Positions 14,001 through 26,000 of a stretch of DNA of 64,000 bases are shown here, one piece after another. A program made the position numbers and the translations under genes. Location: the NCBI GenBank assembly GCA_028564925.1, contig CM053031.1, positions 164,816,226-164,880,225 on the forward strand. Reading direction: 5' to 3'. This stretch comes from Lithobates sylvaticus. Its lineage: Eukaryota; Chordata; Amphibia; Anura; Ranidae. Each line of letters starts with the position of its first letter. The first letter of the stretch is position 1. The notes beneath the pieces were generated by a model. It was not told the DNA's origin, ran no database searches, and saw only the letters and a program-made list of their open reading frames with translations.

Positions 14001-17000
14001 TGGGATTAGGGTTAGGGTTAGGAGTTTGGGACTAGCAGAAGTGGGATTAGGGTTAGGAGTTTGGGACTAGCAGCAGAGGGTAGGGTTAGGGTTAGGAGTT
14101 TGGGGGACTTAGGGCAGAAGTGGGATTAGGGTTAGGAGTTTAGGAGTTAGCAGAAGTGGGATTAGTGGGATTTAGGGTTAGGAGTTTGGGACTATAGAGA
14201 GGGATTAGGGGTTAGGAGTTTGGGACTAGCAGAAGTGGGATTAGGGTTAGGGTTAGGAGTTTGGGACTATGAGAAGTGGGATTAGGGGTTAGGAGTTTGG
14301 GACTATGAGCAGAGTGGGATTAGGGTTAGGAGTTTGGGACTAGAGGGAGTGGGATTAGGGTTAGGAGTTTGGGATTAAGTGGGATTAGGGTTAGGAGTTT
14401 GGGGGACTATGAGGAGTGGGATTAGGGTTAGGAGTTTTTGGGACTATGAGGAGTGGGATTAGGGTTAGGAGTTTGGGACTAGAGGGTGGGATTAGGGTTA
14501 GGTTTAGGGGTTTAGGGGACAGAAGTGAGGATTAGGGTTAGAGAGTTTGGGGATTAGGGTTAGGAGTTTGGGACTAGCAGAAGTGGGATTAGGGTTAGGG
14601 GGTTAGGAGTTTGGGACTATGAGGAGTGGGATTAGGTTAGGGTTAGGAGTTTGGGACTAGCAGAAGTGGGATTAGGGTTAGGGAGTTTGGGACTAGCAGA
14701 AGTGGGATTAGGGTTAGGGTTAGGAGTTTGGGACTAGCAGGAGTGGGATTAGTAGGGTTAGGAGAGTTTGGGACTAGCAGAAGTGGGATTAGGGTTAGGG
14801 TTAGGAGTTTGGGACTATGAGGAGGGGGATTAGGGGATTAGGGTTAGGAGTTTGGGACTAGCAGAAGTGGGATTAGGGTTAGGGTTAGGAGTTTGGGACT
14901 ATGCAGGAGTGGGATTAGGGTTAGGAGTTTGGGACTAGAGAAGTGGGATTAGGGTTAGGAGTTTGGGACTAGCAGAGTGGGATTAGGGTTAGGGTTAGGA
15001 GTTTGGGACTAGCAGAAGTGGGGTTTAGGGTTTAGCAGAAGTGGGATTAGGGTTAGGAGTTTGGGACTATGAGGAGTTTGGGATTAGGGTTAGGGAGTTT
15101 TGGGGACTAGAGAAGTGGGATTAGGAGTTTGGGACTATGAGGATTAGGGTTAGGGTTAGGGTTAGGAGTTTGGGACTAGCAGAAGTGGGATTAGGGTTAG
15201 GAGTTTGGGACTATGAGGAGTGGGATTAGGGGGTTAGGGTTAGTTTGGGACTATGAGGAGGGGTTTTTAGGGGACTATGAGGAGTGGGATTAGGGTTAGG
15301 AGTTTGGGACTAGCAGAGTGGGATTAGGGGGATTAGGGTTAGGAGTTTGGGACTAGAGGAGTGGGATTAGGGTTAGGAGTTTGGGGACTATGGGAGAGTG
15401 GGATTAGGGTTAGGGTTAGGAGTTTGGGACTAGAGGAGTGGGATTAGGGTTTGGGAGTTTGGGACTATGCAGGAGTTTGGGGAGGGTTAGGGTTAGGAGT
15501 TTGGGACTAGCAGAAGTGGGATTAGGGTTAGGAGTTTGGGACTATGAGGAGTGGGATTTAGGGTTAGGAGTTTGGGACTATGAGGAGGGATTAGGGTTAG
15601 GGTTTTAGGAGTTTGGGACTAGAGAAGGGATTAGGGTTAGGGTTAGGAGTTTGGGACTATGAGGGTGGGATTAGGGTTAGGGTTAGGAGTTTGGGACTAT
15701 GAGGGATTAGGGTTAGGGTTAGGAGTTTGGGACTAGCAGAAGTGGGATTAGGGGGTTAGGAGTTTGGGGAGGAGTGGGATTAGGGATTAGGGTTAGGAGT
15801 TTGGGACTATGAGTGGGATTAGGGTTAGGGGTTAGGGTTAGGGTTAGGAGTTTTGGGACTAGCAGAAGTGGGATTAGGGGGTTAGGAGGGACTATTAGGG
15901 ATTAGGGTTAGGAGTTTGGGACTATAGAGTGGGATTAGGGTTAGGAGTTTGGGACTAGCAGAAGTGGGATAGGGTTAGGGTTAGGAGTTTGGGACTATGA
16001 GAGTGGGATTAGGGTTAGGAGTTAGGAGTTTGGGACTATAGCAGAGTGGGATTAGGGTTAGGGTTAGGAGTTTGGGACTAGAGGAGTGGGATTAGGGTTA
16101 GGGAGTTTGGGACTAGCAGAGTGGGATTAGGGGGTTAGGGACTTAGGGTTAGGAGTTTGGGACTAGAGATGGGATTAGGGTTAGGGTTAGGAGTTTGGGA
16201 CTATGAGAGTGGGATTAGGGTTAGGAGAGTTTGGGACTAGCAGAGTGAGGATTAGGGTTAGGTTAGGAGTTTGGGACTAGCAGAAGTGGGATTAGGGTTA
16301 GGGGAGTTTGGGACTATGAGGAGGTTAGGAGTTTGGGGATTAGGGTTAGGAGTTTGGACTATGAGAGAGGGATTAGGGTTAGGGTTAGGAGTTTGGGACT
16401 AGGAGGAGTGGGATTAGGGTTAGGAGTTTGGGACTAGCAGAGTGGGATTAGGGTTAGGGTTAGGAGTTTGGGACTAGCAGAAGTGGGATTAGGGTTAGGG
16501 TTAGGAGTTTGGGACTATGAGGAGTGGGATTAGGGTTAGGAGTTTGGGACTAGAGGAGTGGGATTGGGTTAGGGTTAGGAGTTTGGGACTATGAGAAGGG
16601 ATTAGGGTTAGGGTTAGGAGTTTGGGACTATGAGAGTGGGATTAGGGTTAGGGTTAGGAGTTTGGGACTATGAGGAGTGGGATTAGGGTTTAGGAGTTTG
16701 GGACTATGAGGAGTGGGATTAGGGTTAGGGTTAGGAGTTTGGGACTAGAGAGTGGGATTAGGGTTAGGGTTAGGAGTTTGGGACTAGCAGAAGTGGGATT
16801 AGGGTAGGGGAGTTTGGGACTAGAGGAGTGGGATTAGGGTAGGGTTAGAGTTGGGACTATAGCAGGAGTGGGATTAGGGTTAGGGTTAGGAGTTTGGGAT
16901 GGGAGGATTTAGGGAGTTTAGGGTTAGGAGTTTGGGACTATGAGGAGAGGGATTAGGGTTAGGAGTTTGGGACTAGCAGAAGTGGGATTAGGGTTAGGAG

Positions 17001-20000
17001 TTTGGGACTATGAGGAGTGGGATTAGGGTTAGGGTTAGGAGTTTGGGTTAGGGTTATGGGACTAGCAGGAGTGGGTAGGGGGGTTAGGGTTAGGGGAGTT
17101 TGGGACTAGCAGAAGTGGGATTAGGGTTAGGGTTAGGAGTTTGGGACTAGCAGAAGTGGGATTAGGGTTAGGAGTTTGGGGACTATGAGGAGAGGGATTA
17201 GGGTTAGGAGTTTGGGACTATGAGGAGTGGGATTAGGGTTAGGGTTAGGAGTTTGGGACTATAGAGTGGGATTAGGGTTAGGGTTAGGTTTGGGACTAGC
17301 AGAAGTGGGATTAGGGTTAGGGTTAGGAGTTTGGGACTAGCAGAAGTGGGATTAGGGTTAGGGTTAGGAGTTTGGGACTAGCAGAGTGGGATTAGGGTTA
17401 GGGTTGGGATTAGGGTTAGGGTTAGGGGAGTTTGGGACTATGAGGAGTGGGTTTAGGGTTAGGGTTAGGAGTTTGGGACTAGCAGAAGTGGGATTAGGGT
17501 TAGGGTTAGGAGTTTGGGACTAGCAGAAGTGGGATTAGGGTTAGGGTTAGGAGTTTGGGACTATGAGGAGTGGGATTAGGGTTAGGGTTAGGAGTTTGGG
17601 ACTAGCAGAAGGATTAGGGTTAGGGTTAGGAGTTTGGGACTATGAGTGGGAGTGGGATTAGGGTTAGGGTTAGGAGTTTGGGACTATGAGGAGTGGGATT
17701 AGGGTTAGGGTTAGGAGTTTGGGACTATGAGGAGTGGGATTAGGGTTAGGTTAGGAGTTTGGGACTATGAGGAGTGGGATTAGGGTTAGGGTTAGGAGTT
17801 TGGGACTATGAGGAGAGGGATTAGGGTTAGGGAGTTTGGGACTATGAGGAGTGGGATTAGGGTTAGGAGTTTGGGACTAGCAGAAGTGGGATTAGGGTTA
17901 GGGTTAGGAGTTTGGACTAGCAGAAGTGGGATTAGGGTTTGGGTTAGGAGTTTGGGACTATGAGGAGTGGGATTAGGGTTAGGAGTTTGGGACTATGAGG
18001 AGTGGGATTAGGGTTAGGTGTAGGAGTTTGGGACTAGGGTTTGGGTTAGGGTTAGGGGAGTTTGGGACTATGTGGGAGAGGGTTAGGGTTAGGGTTAGGA
18101 GTTTGGGACTAGCAGAAGTGGGATTAGGTTAGGGTTAGGAGTTTGGGTCTAGCAGAAGTGGGATTAGGGTTAGGAGTTTGGGACTATGAGGAAAGGGATT
18201 AGGGTTAGGAGTTTGGGACTATGAGGAGAAGTGGGATTAGGGTTAGGGTTAGGTGTTTGGGACTAGCAGAAGTGGGATTAGGGTTAGGGTTAGGAGTTTG
18301 GGACTATGATGAGTGGGATTAGGGTTAGGAGTTTGGGACTAGCAGAAGTGGGATTAGGGTTAGGGTTAGGAGTTTGGGACTATGAGGAGGGGGGTTAGGG
18401 TTAGGAGTTTGGGACTAGCAGAAGTGGGATTAGGGTTAGGAGTTTGGGACTATGAGAAGTGGGAGGGTTAGGGTTAGGAGTTTGGGAATAGCAGAAGTGG
18501 GATTAGGGTTAGGGTTAGGAGTTTAGGACTAGCAGAAGTGGGATTAGGGGGTTAGGAGTTTGGGACTAGAGGAGTGGGATTAGGGTTAGGGTTAGGAGTT
18601 TGGGACTAGCAGAAGTGGGATTAGGGTTAGGGTTAGGAGTTTGGGACTAGAGGAGAGGGATTAGGGTTAGGGTTAGGAGTTTGGGACTATGAGGAGTGGG
18701 ATTAGGGTTAGGGTTAGGAGTTGGGACTGGGACTAGCAGGGTTAGTGGGACTTAGGGTTAGGGTTAGGAGTTTGGGACTATGAGGAGTGGGATTAGGGTT
18801 AGGAGTTTGGGACTATGAGGAGTGGGATTAGGGTTAGGAGTTTGGGACTATGAGGAGTGGGATTAGGGTTAGGGTTAGGAGTTTGGGACTAGCAGAAGTG
18901 GGATTAGGGTTAGGGTTAGGAGTTTGGGACTATGAGTGGGATTAGGGTTAGGGTTAGGAGTTTGGGACTATGAGGATTAGGGATTAGGGTTAGGAGTTTG
19001 GGACTAGCAGAAGTGGGATTTAGGGTTAGGAGTTTGGGACTATGAGGAGAGGGATTAGGGTTAGGAGTTTGGGACTAGCAGAAGTGGGGGATTAGGGTTA
19101 GGAGTTTGGGACTAGCAGAAGTGGGATTAGGGGTTTAGGAGTTTGGGACTTAGAAGTGGGATTAGGGGAGTTTTGGGACTATGAGGAGTGGGATTAGGGA
19201 GGGAGTTTAGGGTTTTAGGGTTTTGGGACTAGCAGAGTTTGGGATGGGATTAGGGTTAGGAGTTTGGGACTATGAGGAGAGGGATTAGTTAGGTTAGGAG
19301 TTTGGGATATGAGAGGGATTAGGGTTAGGAGTTTGGGACTATGAGGAGAGGGATTAGGGTTAGGGTTTAGGAGTTTGGGACTAGCAGAAGTGGGATTAGG
19401 GTTAGGAGTTTGGGAGTTAGGGGGACTTTGGGAGAGGATTAGGGATTAGGGTTAGGAGTTTGGGACTAGCAGAGTGGGGAGGTTAGGAGTTTGGGATTAG
19501 GGTTAGGGTTAGGAGTTTGGGACTAGCAGAAGTGGGATTAGGGTTAGGGTTAGGAGTTTGGGACTATGAGGAGTGGGATTAGGGTTAGGGTTAGGAGTTT
19601 GGGACTAGCAGAAGTGGGATTAGGGTTAGGGTTAGGAGTTTGGGACTAGAGGAGTGGGATTAGGGTTAGGGTTAGGAGTTTGGGACTATGGGGAGGGTTA
19701 GGGGATTAGGGTTAGGAGTTTGGGACTAGAGAAGTGGGAGGGTTAGGGTTAGGAGTTTGGTTAGGGTTAGGAGTTTTGGGACTATGAGGAGTGGGATTAG
19801 GGTTAGGGGAGTTTGGGACTAGCAGAAGTGGGATTATTAGGGTTAGGAGTTTGGGACTAGCAGAAGTGGGATTAGGGTTAGGTTAGGAGTTTTGGGACTA
19901 TGAGAGAGGGATTAGGGTTAGGGTTAGGAGTTTGGGACTATGAGTGGGATTAGGGTTAGGAGTTTGGGACTAGCAGAAGTGGGATTAGGGTTAGGAGTTT

Positions 20001-23000
20001 GGGACTATGAGGAGTGGGATTAGGGTTAGGAGTTTGGGACTAGCAGAAGTGGGATTAGGGTTAGGGTTAGGAGTTTGGGACTAGCAGAGTTTGGGAGTAG
20101 GGGGATTAGGGTTAGGAGTTTGGGACTATGAGGAGAGGGATTAGGGTTAGGGTTAGGAGTTTGGGACTATGAGGAGTGGGATTAGGGGGTTAGGAGTTTG
20201 GGACTAGCAGAAGTGGGATTAGGGTTAGGGTTAGGGTTAGGAGTTTGGGACTATGAGGAGTGGGATTAGGGTTGGGTTAGGGTTAGGAGTTTGGGACTAG
20301 CAGAAGTGGGATTGGGATTAGGGTTAGGAGTTTGGGACTAGCAGAGTGGGATTAGGGTTAGGAGTTTGGGACTTAGGGATTAGGGTTAGGAGTTTGGGAC
20401 TAGAGAGTGGATTAGGGTTAGGGTTAGGAGTTTGGGACTATGAGGAGTGGGATTAGGGTTAGGGTTAGGAGTTTGGGACTAGAAGGGATTAGGGGTTAGG
20501 AGTTTGGGACTAGCAGAAGTGGGATTAGGGGGTTAGGAGTTTGGGACTAGCAGAAGTGGGATTAGGGTTAGGGTTAGGAGTTTGGGACTATGAGGAGTGG
20601 GATTAGGGTTAGGGTTAGGAGTTTGGGACTAGAGGGATTAGGTTAGGGTTAGGAGTTTGGGACTATGAGGAGTGGGATTAGGGTTAGGGTTAGGAGTTTG
20701 GGACTATGAGTGGAGGGATTAGGGTTAGGGAGTTTGGGACTAGAGGATGGGGTTAGGGTTAGGAGTTTGGGACTAGAGGAGTGGGATTAGGGTTAGGGTT
20801 AGGAGTTTAGGGGACTATGGGACTTGGGATTAGGGTTAGGAGTTTGGGACTATGAGAAGTGGGATTAGGGTTAGGGGAGTTTGGGACTAGGGTTAGGGTT
20901 AGGAGTTTGGGACTAGCAGAAGTGGGATTAGGGTTAGGAGTTTGGGACTATGAGGAGTGGGATTAGGGTTAGGGTTAGGAGGAGTTTGGGACTAGCAGAA
21001 GTGGGATTAGGGGGTTAGGAGTTTGGGACTATGAGTGGGATTAGGGTTAGGGTTAGGAGTTTGGGACTAGCAGAAGTGGGATTATTGTTAGGAGTTTGGG
21101 ACTATGAGAGAGGGATTAGGGTTAGGAGTTTGGGACTAGGGCAGGAGTGGGATTAGGGTTAGGGTTAGGAGTTTGGGACTTAGAGTTTGGGACTATGAGG
21201 AGTGGGATTAGGGTTAGGAGTTTTAGGAGTTTGGGACTAGCAGAGGAGTTTGGGATTAGGATTAGGGTTAGGAGTTTGGGACTATGAGGAGAGGGATTAG
21301 GGTTAGGGTTAGGAGTTTGGGACTATGAGTGGGATTAGGGATTAGGGTTAGGAGTTTGGGACTAGCAGAGTGGGATTAGGTTGGGTTAGGAGTTTAGTGG
21401 GTTAGGGTTAGGAGTTTGGGACTATAGAGAGGGTGGGATTAGGGTTAGGAGTTTGGGACTAGCAGAAGTGGGAGTTAGGGGAGTTTGGGGGTTAGGGGAG
21501 TTTGGGACTAGAGAGAGGGATTAGGGTTAGGGTTAGGAGTTTGGGACTATGAGGAGTGGGATTAGGGTTTAGGGTTAGGGTTAGGAGTTTGGGACTAGCA
21601 GAAGTGGGATTAGGGTTTAGGGTTAGGAGTTTGGGACTAGCAGAAGTGGGATTAGGGTTAGGGTTAGGAGTTTGGGACTATGAGGAGTGGGATTAGGGTT
21701 AGGGTTAGGAGTTTGGGACTATGGGATTAGGGTTAGGGTTAGGAGTTTGGGACTAGCATGAAGGATTGGGATTAGGGTTAGGGTTTAGGGACTTAGAGAT
21801 TGGGAGGGTTAGGAGTTTGGGACTATGAGAAGGGATTAGGGTTAGGAGTTTGGGACTAGAGAGTGGGATTAGGGTTAGGGTTAGGAGTTTGGGACTAGGT
21901 TTTAGGAGTTTGGGATTATTAGGGTTAGGAGTTTGGGACTATGAGGAGTGGGATTAGGGTTAGGAGTTTGGGACTAGCAGAAGTGGGATTAGGGTTAGGA
22001 GTTTGGGACTAGCAGGAGTGGGATTAGGGTTAGGAGTTTGGGACTAGAGTGGGATTAGGGAGGAGTTTGGGACTTAGGGTTAGGGTTTAGCAGAGGAGTT
22101 TGGGACTAGCTGAAGTGGGATTATTAGGGTTAGGAGTTTGGGACTAGCAGAAGTGGGATTAGGGTTAGGGTTAGGAGTTGGGACTAGCAGGAGTGGGATT
22201 AGGGTTAGGAGTTTGGGACTAGCAGAAGTGGGATTAGGGTTAGGGGGTTTAGGAGTTTGGGACTATGAGAGTGGGATTAGGGTTAGGGTTGGGACTATAG
22301 GAGTTTGGGTTAGAGAGGAGTGGGATTAGGGTTAGGGTTAGGAGTTTGGGACTAGCAGAAGTGGGATTAGGGTTAGGGTTAGGAGTTTGGGACTAGCAGA
22401 AGTGGGATTAGGGTTAGGAGTTTGGGACTAGCAGAAGTGGGATTAGGGTTAGGAGTTTGGGACTATGAGGAGTGGGATTAGGGTTAGGAGTTTGGGACTA
22501 TGAGGAGAGGGATTAGGGTTAGGAGTTTGGGACTAGCAGAAGTGGGATTAGGGTTAGGAGTTTGGGACTATGAGGAGAGGGATTAGGGTTAGGAGTTTGG
22601 GACTAGCAGAAGTGGGATTAGGGTTAGGAGTTTGGGACTAGAGTGGGATTAGGGTTAGGAGTTTGGGACTATTAGGAGAGGGTTAGGGTTAGGAGTTTGG
22701 GACTAGCAGAAGTGGGATTAGGGTTAGGAGTTTGGAACTATGAGGAGTGGGATTAGGGTTAGGGTTCGGATTTTCGGACTATGAGGAGAGGGATTAGGGT
22801 TAGGAGTTTGGGCCTAGCAGAAGTGGGATTAGGGACTAGTGGGATTAGGGTTTAGGGTTTGGGGTTAGGAGTTTGGGATTATGAGAGGGATTAATGGTTA
22901 GGGTTAGGAGTTTGGGACTATGAGGAGTGGGATTAGGGTTTAGAGTTTGGGACTATGAGGAGTAGGATTAGGGTTAGGGTTAGGAGTATGGGACTATGAG

Positions 23001-26000
23001 GAGAGTGGGATTAGGGTTTTAGGGTTAGGGAGTTTGGGACTAGCAGAAGTGGGATTAGGGTTAGGAGTTTGGGACTAGCAGAAGTGGGATTAGGGTTAGG
23101 GTTAGAGTTTGGGACTATGAGAGTGGGATTAGGGTTAGGGTTAGGAGTTTGGGACTATGAGAGTGGGATTAGGGTTAGGGTTAGGAGTTTGGGACTATGA
23201 GGAGAGGGATTAGGGTTAGGGTTAGGAGTTTGGGACTATGAGGTGGGATTAGGGTTAGGGTTAGGGTTTGGGAGGAGAGGGATTTTGGGACTAGCAGAGA
23301 GTGGGATTAGGGTTTTAGGGTTAGGAGTTTTGGGTTAGGACTAGAGGGATTAGGGTTAGGAGTTTGGGACTATGAGGAATGGGATTAGGGTTAGGGTTAG
23401 GAGTTTGGGACTATGGAGGGTTAGGGTTTTGGGTTAGGAGTTAGGCTAGGGTTGGGAAGTTTGGGATTGGGATTAGGGTTTAGGGATTAGGGTTAGGAGT
23501 TTGGGACTATGAGGAGTGGGATTAGGGTTAGGAGTTTGGGACTATGAGGAGAGGGATTAGGGTTAGGAGTTTGGGACTATGAGTGGGAGTGGGATTAGGG
23601 TTAGGAGTTTGGGACTAGCAGAAGTGGGATTAGGGTTAGGAGTTTGGACTAGCAGAAGTGGGTTTAGGGTTAGGAGTTTGGGATTAGGGTTAGGGTTAGG
23701 GTTAGGAGTTTGGGACTAGCAGAAGTGGGATTAGGGTTAGGAGTTTGGGACTAGCAGAAGTGGGATTAGGGTTAGGAGTTTGGGACTAGCAGAAGTGGGA
23801 TTAGGGTTAGGAGTTTGGGACTAGCAGAAGTGGGATTAGGGTTAGGGTTTGGAGTTGGGAGGAGAGTGATTAGGGTTAGGGTTTGGGGGTAGGGTTAGGG
23901 TTTAGGGTTAGGAGTTTGGGACTAGCAGAAGTGGGATTAGGGTTAGGAGTTTGGGACTATGAGGAGTGGGGTTAGGGGGTTAGGGATTAGGATTAGGGTT
24001 AGGAGTTTAGTTTGGGACTAGCAGAAGTGGGATTAGGGTTAGGTTAGTTTGGGACTAGAGGAGTGGGATTAGGGTTAGGGTTAGAGAAGTGGGATTAGGG
24101 GGGACTATGAGCAGAAGTGGGATTAGGGTTAGGGTTAGTTTGGGACTATGAGGAGTGGGAGGGTTAGGGTTAGAGTTTGGGACTATGAGGAAGTGGGATT
24201 AGGGTTAGGGGAGTTTTAGGAGTGGGTTAGGAGGGACTAGCAGAAGTGGGGGTTAGGGTTAGGAGTTTGGGACTATAGAGGAGTGGGATTAGGGGTTAGG
24301 AGTTTGGGACTATGAGTGGGTGGGATTGGGTTAGGGTTAGGAGTTTGGGACTATGAGGAGTGGATTAGGGTTAGGGTTAGGGTTAGGAGTTTGGGACTAT
24401 GAGGAGTGGGATTAGGGTTAGGGTTAGGAGTTTGGGAGTTTGGGACTAGAAGTGGGATTAGGGTTAGGGTTAGGAGTTTGGGACTAGCAGAAGTGGGATT
24501 TGGGTTAGGGTTAGGAGTTTGGGAATAGAAGAAGTAGGGATTAGGGTTAGGAGTTTGGGACTTCGAGGAGAGGGATTAGGGTTAGGAGTTTTGGACTATG
24601 AGGAGAGGGATTAGGGTAAGGAGTTTGGGAGTTTGGGAATATGAGGAGAGGATTAGGGTTAGGGGTTTGGGACTATGAAGAGTGGGATTTGGGTTAGGAG
24701 TTTGGGACTAGCAGAAGTGGGATTAGGGTTAAGAGTTTGGGACTATGAGGAGAGGGATTAGGGTTAGGAGTTTGGGACTAGGAGAGGGGGATTAGGGTTA
24801 GGGTTAGGAGTTTGGGACTAGCAGAAGAGGGATTAGGGTTAGGAGTTTGGGACTAGCAGAAGTGGGATTAGGAGTTAGGAGTTTGGGACTAGCAGAAGTG
24901 GGATTAGGGTTAGGGTTAGGAGTTTGGGACTAGCAGAAGTGGGGTTAGGAGTTTGGGACTAGCAGAAGTGGGATTAGGGTTAGGAGTTTGGGACTAGCAG
25001 AAGTGGGATTAGGGTTAGGAGTTTGGGACTAGCAGAAGTGGGATTAGGGTTAGGAGTCTGGGACTAGCAGAAGTGGGATTGGGGTTAGGAGTTTGGGACT
25101 ATGTGGAGTAGGTTTAGGGTTAGGAGTTTGGGACTAGCATAAGTGGGATTAGGGTTAGGAGTTTGGGACAATGAGGAGAGGGATTAGGGTTAGGAGTTTG
25201 GGACTATGAGGAAAGGGGTTTTGGTTAGGAGTTTGGGACTATGAGGAGTGGGATTATGGTTAGGAGTTTGGGTCTATTAGGAGAGGGATTAGGGGTAGGA
25301 GTTTGGGACTAGCAGAAGTGGGATTAAGGCTAGGGTTAGGATTAGGGTTAGGGATTAGGGGATTGGGACTATTAGGAGAGGGATTAGGGTTAGGAGTTTG
25401 GGACTATGCAGAAGTGGGATTAGGGATTAGGGTTAGGAGTTTGGGACTAGCAGAGAGTGGGATTAGGGTTAGGGTTAGGAGTTTGGGACTATGAGGAGTG
25501 GGATTAGGGTTAGGGTTTGGGACTAGCAGAAGTGGGATTAGGGTTTAGTTTGGGGAGTTTGGGACTTGAGGAGAGGGATTAGGGTTAGGGTTAGGAGTTT
25601 GGGACTATGAGAGAGTGGGATTAGGGTTAGGGTTAGGAGTTTGGGACTAGCAGAAGTGGGATTAGGGTTAGGGTTAGGAGTTTGGGACTATGAGGAGAGG
25701 GATTAGGGTTAGGAGTTTGGGACTAGCAGAAGTGGGATTTAGGGTTAGGAGTTTGGGACTATCAGGAGAGGGATTAGGGTTAGGAGTTTGGGACTAGCAG
25801 AAGTGGGATTAGGGTTAGGGTTAGGAGTTTGGGACTAGCAGAAGTGTGATTGGGGTTAGGGTTGATAGGAGGGATTAGGGGGTTAGGGTTAGGAGTTTGG
25901 GACTAGCAGAAGTGGGATTAAGGTTAGGAGTTTGGGACTATTAGGAGAGGGATTAGGGTTAGGAGTTTGGGACTAGCAGAAGTGGGATTAGGGTTAGGAG

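Noticed and set aside
13783-25494. Short ORFs in the satellite translating as repeated LGLGVWDY-like residues
   Set aside because: They follow the repeat period, lack start context, and exist only where the unit stays in phase.
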